Of a DNA stretch of 25,144 nt, positions 23,150 to 25,144 are shown in pieces. Below the pieces are notes generated by a model. That model ran no database searches, had not been told where the DNA came from, and worked only from the letters and a program-made list of their open reading frames with translations. Source of the stretch: Bordetella parapertussis (GTDB taxonomy: Bacteria; Pseudomonadota; Gammaproteobacteria; Burkholderiales; Burkholderiaceae_B); NCBI GenBank assembly GCA_945862495.1, contig CAMAYM010000033.1, positions 1 through 25,144 on the forward strand. The letters run 5' to 3'. The first letter of the stretch is position 1. Every line of letters begins with the position of its first letter. A program made the position numbers and the translations under genes.

Positions 23150-25144
23150 TTAGACTGCATCAATCGCCGCGAGCACTTTGTGAGGTGCCATCGGCAATTC
23201 AGTCAGACGCTTGCCTGTTGCTTGCTGAATCGCATTCGCAATCGCAGCCATAGGAGGCACGATGTTTGCTTCGCCAACACCTTTGACACCATACGGGTGA
23301 TTCGGGTTAGGCACCTCAACAAGGATCGCTTCAATCATCGGCAGGTCTGAGGCAACAGGAATACGGTAATCGAGGAAACCAGCGTTCGCTAGTCGACCTT
23401 GTTTGTCGTAGATATATTCCTCATTCAGTGCCCAACCGATCCCCTGCACCACGCCGCCATGGATTTGGCCTTCGCAGTACTTTGGATGAATGGCGCGACC
23501 GACGTCTTGGGCGGCAACAAAGCGTAAGATCTTGACAGCGCCTGTTTCCGGATCAACTTCGACATCGCAAAATTGTGTCGAAAAGCCAGGCGCCTGACCG
23601 CCGGCATTGACAGCCGCTTCGGTCACGATCGGTCCACCCGTCACAGCACGCTTGGCAGCGATTGCTTTGAGAGACAAGGGCTCAAACTCGCCCACACTCT
23701 TGTCAGCAGGCTTGGCAAAACCGTCTTCCCAGACCACGCCTTTGACATCAACGTCCCACATAATAGAGGCACGCAGTCGCAACTGTTCAATAATTTTGTT
23801 GCAGGCTTCAACCACGGCAAGACCGGTCGCAAACGTCACACGTGACCCACCAGTGACATGGTTGTAACCAATCGAGGCGGTATCTGCCACTGTTGAGCGC
23901 ACAGAAGCGTAAGGCACACCTAAGGTCTCGGCAGCCATCAAGGCCATCGAAGCACGCGAACCACCCACGTCCATGCTGCCTGTTGCAAGCACAACAGTGC
24001 CATCTTCGTTGATATGGATCGACGCAGTCGATTCGCCACCACCGTTGAACCAGAAACCAGAAGCGACACCACGTCCCTGATTTTTGCCTAAGGGTTTGTT
24101 GTAATCAGGATGGTCAAGCAATACCTGAATTGTCTCAGCAAAGCCATCGTGCGAATGCTTGGGACCGTAGGGCGTTGGCGACCCCGCTTTGACTGCGTTT
24201 TTCAGGCGAAGCTTTAAAGGATCCATGCCGATTTTCTGCGCCAAAATATCCAGGACGCTTTCAACGCCGAACGCAGAAATAGGTGAACCTGGTGCGCGAT
24301 ATGCAGCAGATTTTGGACGATTACTGACAACATCAAAACCCACAGAGCGCACGTTGGGGATAATGTAAGGCGCAAATGCGCACATGGCAGCATTCATCAC
24401 AGGGGAGCCCGGAAAGGCACCCGCCTGAAGCTTAAACACGCCATCTGCCGCCACGAGCGTACCGTCTTTTTTAACGCCGATCTTGACAGTCATTGATCCG
24501 CCAGAGGTCGGACCTGTGGCCTTGAACACATCTTCACGGCTCATCATAATTTTGACGGGATGACCCGTCTTGCGCGAGAGCGCCACAGCAATAGGTTCGA
24601 CATAGACCACAGTCTTGCCACCAAAGCCGCCACCGATTTCTGCGGGATGCACCACCAAGTTACCGATCTCCATGCCCAACAGCTTGGCTGTGTAAGCACG
24701 CACCACAAAGTGACCTTGACTGGCCGACCACAACTCACACTGACCATCGGCTCCATAGCGTGCCAAGCAGGAGTGCGGCTCGATATATCCTTGGTGCACG
24801 GCGGCCGTTTTGAAGCTCATCTCAACGATTTCATCGGCCTCTGCGAAGCCCGCATCTAAATCACCAACTTTAAACTCAAGGCGCTTTGTGATGTTGGAAG
24901 GCTTAGTCGGCGCGGGTTCGACGCCGCGCGTGATCATGTCTTCGAACAGCACAGGCGCATCAGGGTGCATGGCCTCATCCACATCAATGACGTGGGGCAA
25001 GACTTCGTAGTCAACTTCGATCAGGGCGATCGCTTCAGCGGCGATCGCGGCCGTCGTTGCCGCAACAGCCGCAATCGCATGACCTTCGTACAGCGCTTTT
25101 TCACGCGCAAGAATATTCCGGGTCATGTGCCAATAGTTCACTGC
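23150..25144 (-). CDS. Xanthine-dehydrogenase-family molybdopterin-binding subunit, N-terminus outside window
   Basis: The frame is open to the end of the window, so the N-terminus lies beyond 25144; the visible 664 residues lack perhaps 100 N-terminal residues. The GTG at 25141 is internal. It is the large catalytic subunit (CoxL/XdhB/HcrA-like) of a molybdenum hydroxylase that inserts water-derived oxygen into a C-H bond. Landmarks are YEGHAIAAVAA, HQGYIEPHS, AEIGGGFGGKTVVYVEP for cofactor binding, VGGSRASMALMAAETLG, DVGRAIHP, QGIGWALNEEY and GVGEANIVPP with the catalytic Glu (codon 23270-23272). The loop AYRAPGSP lacks the Cys of the CO dehydrogenase AYRCSF loop, so CO oxidation is ruled against. 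FAD and iron-sulfur subunits must lie outside. It is first of the visible operon with the MoaD-like and hydratase genes. Confidence 0.95.
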   Translation of the reverse strand, partial: AVNYWHMTRNILAREKALYEGHAIAAVAATTAAIAAEAIALIEVDYEVLPHVIDVDEAMHPDAPVLFEDMITRGVEPAPTKPSNITKRLEFKVGDLDAGFAEADEIVEMSFKTAAVHQGYIEPHSCLARYGADGQCELWSASQGHFVVRAYTAKLLGMEIGNLVVHPAEIGGGFGGKTVVYVEPIAVALSRKTGHPVKIMMSREDVFKATGPTSGGSMTVKIGVKKDGTLVAADGVFKLQAGAFPGSPVMNAAMCAFAPYIIPNVRSVGFDVVSNRPKSAAYRAPGSPISAFGVESVLDILAQKIGMDPLKLRLKNAVKAGSPTPYGPKHSHDGFAETIQVLLDHPDYNKPLGKNQGRGVASGFWFNGGGESTASIHINEDGTVVLATGSMDVGGSRASMALMAAETLGVPYASVRSTVADTASIGYNHVTGGSRVTFATGLAVVEACNKIIEQLRLRASIMWDVDVKGVVWEDGFAKPADKSVGEFEPLSLKAIAAKRAVTGGPIVTEAAVNAGGQAPGFSTQFCDVEVDPETGAVKILRFVAAQDVGRAIHPKYCEGQIHGGVVQGIGWALNEEYIYDKQGRLANAGFLDYRIPVASDLPMIEAILVEVPNPNHPYGVKGVGEANIVPPMAAIANAIQQATGKRLTELPMAPHKVLAAIDAV

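Noticed and set aside
23150..25144. CO dehydrogenase large subunit (coxL)
   Set aside because: The diagnostic AYRCSF loop is AYRAPG here, so the active-site Cys that binds copper in true CO dehydrogenase is missing.

Overview
The window looks like ordinary chromosome from a betaproteobacterium of the order Burkholderiales, probably close to Alcaligenaceae. The reasons are family-level. There is a Bug-type (Bordetella uptake gene) periplasmic binding protein. The DNA polymerase IV carries an insertion and an EDRGIDEIYID signature that I associate with this order. The cyanophycin synthetase resembles the shorter second copy (CphA') known from betaproteobacteria, and catabolic CoA-transferase, MmgE/PrpD and amidohydrolase genes are frequent. 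This placement is an inference; there is no rRNA or other taxonomic marker here. I found no tRNA, rRNA, insertion sequence, prophage or CRISPR array.

Layout. Bases 1-1843 (+) hold the 3' part of a class III CoA-transferase and a PDC-lactonase-like amidohydrolase, likely one operon. A DAHP synthase on the minus strand (1840-2913) overlaps the amidohydrolase stop by 4 bp and diverges from dinB (3033-4184). Bases 4305-5098 are a decayed amidase pseudogene that lost its catalytic core. A carboxymuconolactone decarboxylase-like gene follows (5210-5782). It converges on a minus-strand pair: a 49-residue basic protein and a TPR/O-GlcNAc-transferase-like glycosyltransferase (5790-7968). Then come arfB (ribosome rescue) and a LON-domain protein on plus, which converge on a class I aminotransferase (9127-10338, minus).

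From 10543 to 21962 everything is on plus: a Bug receptor closed by a strong terminator, an MmgE/PrpD protein, an aldo/keto reductase with its own terminator, a CphA'-like protein with a broken Walker A motif, malate synthase G translationally coupled to an M20 peptidase, and an N-acyl-D-amino-acid deacylase behind a recognisable sigma70-type promoter with a dyad at the expected start site. A minus-strand operon closes the window (22024-25144): the molybdopterin-binding subunit of a xanthine-dehydrogenase-family hydroxylase (cut by the window edge), a MoaD/ThiS-like small protein ending in Gly-Gly, and a 2-keto-4-pentenoate-hydratase-like enzyme, with a terminator at 21964-21997.

Taken together the genes suggest a heterotroph that takes up and degrades organic acids, aromatic or heteroaromatic compounds and amino-acid derivatives, with glyoxylate assimilation. 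The items most worth following up are the MoaD-like protein inside the molybdenum hydroxylase operon, the CphA'-like protein without its Mur-ligase P-loop lysine, and the OGT-like glycosyltransferase with its tiny basic partner. None of them is shown here to be a new system.
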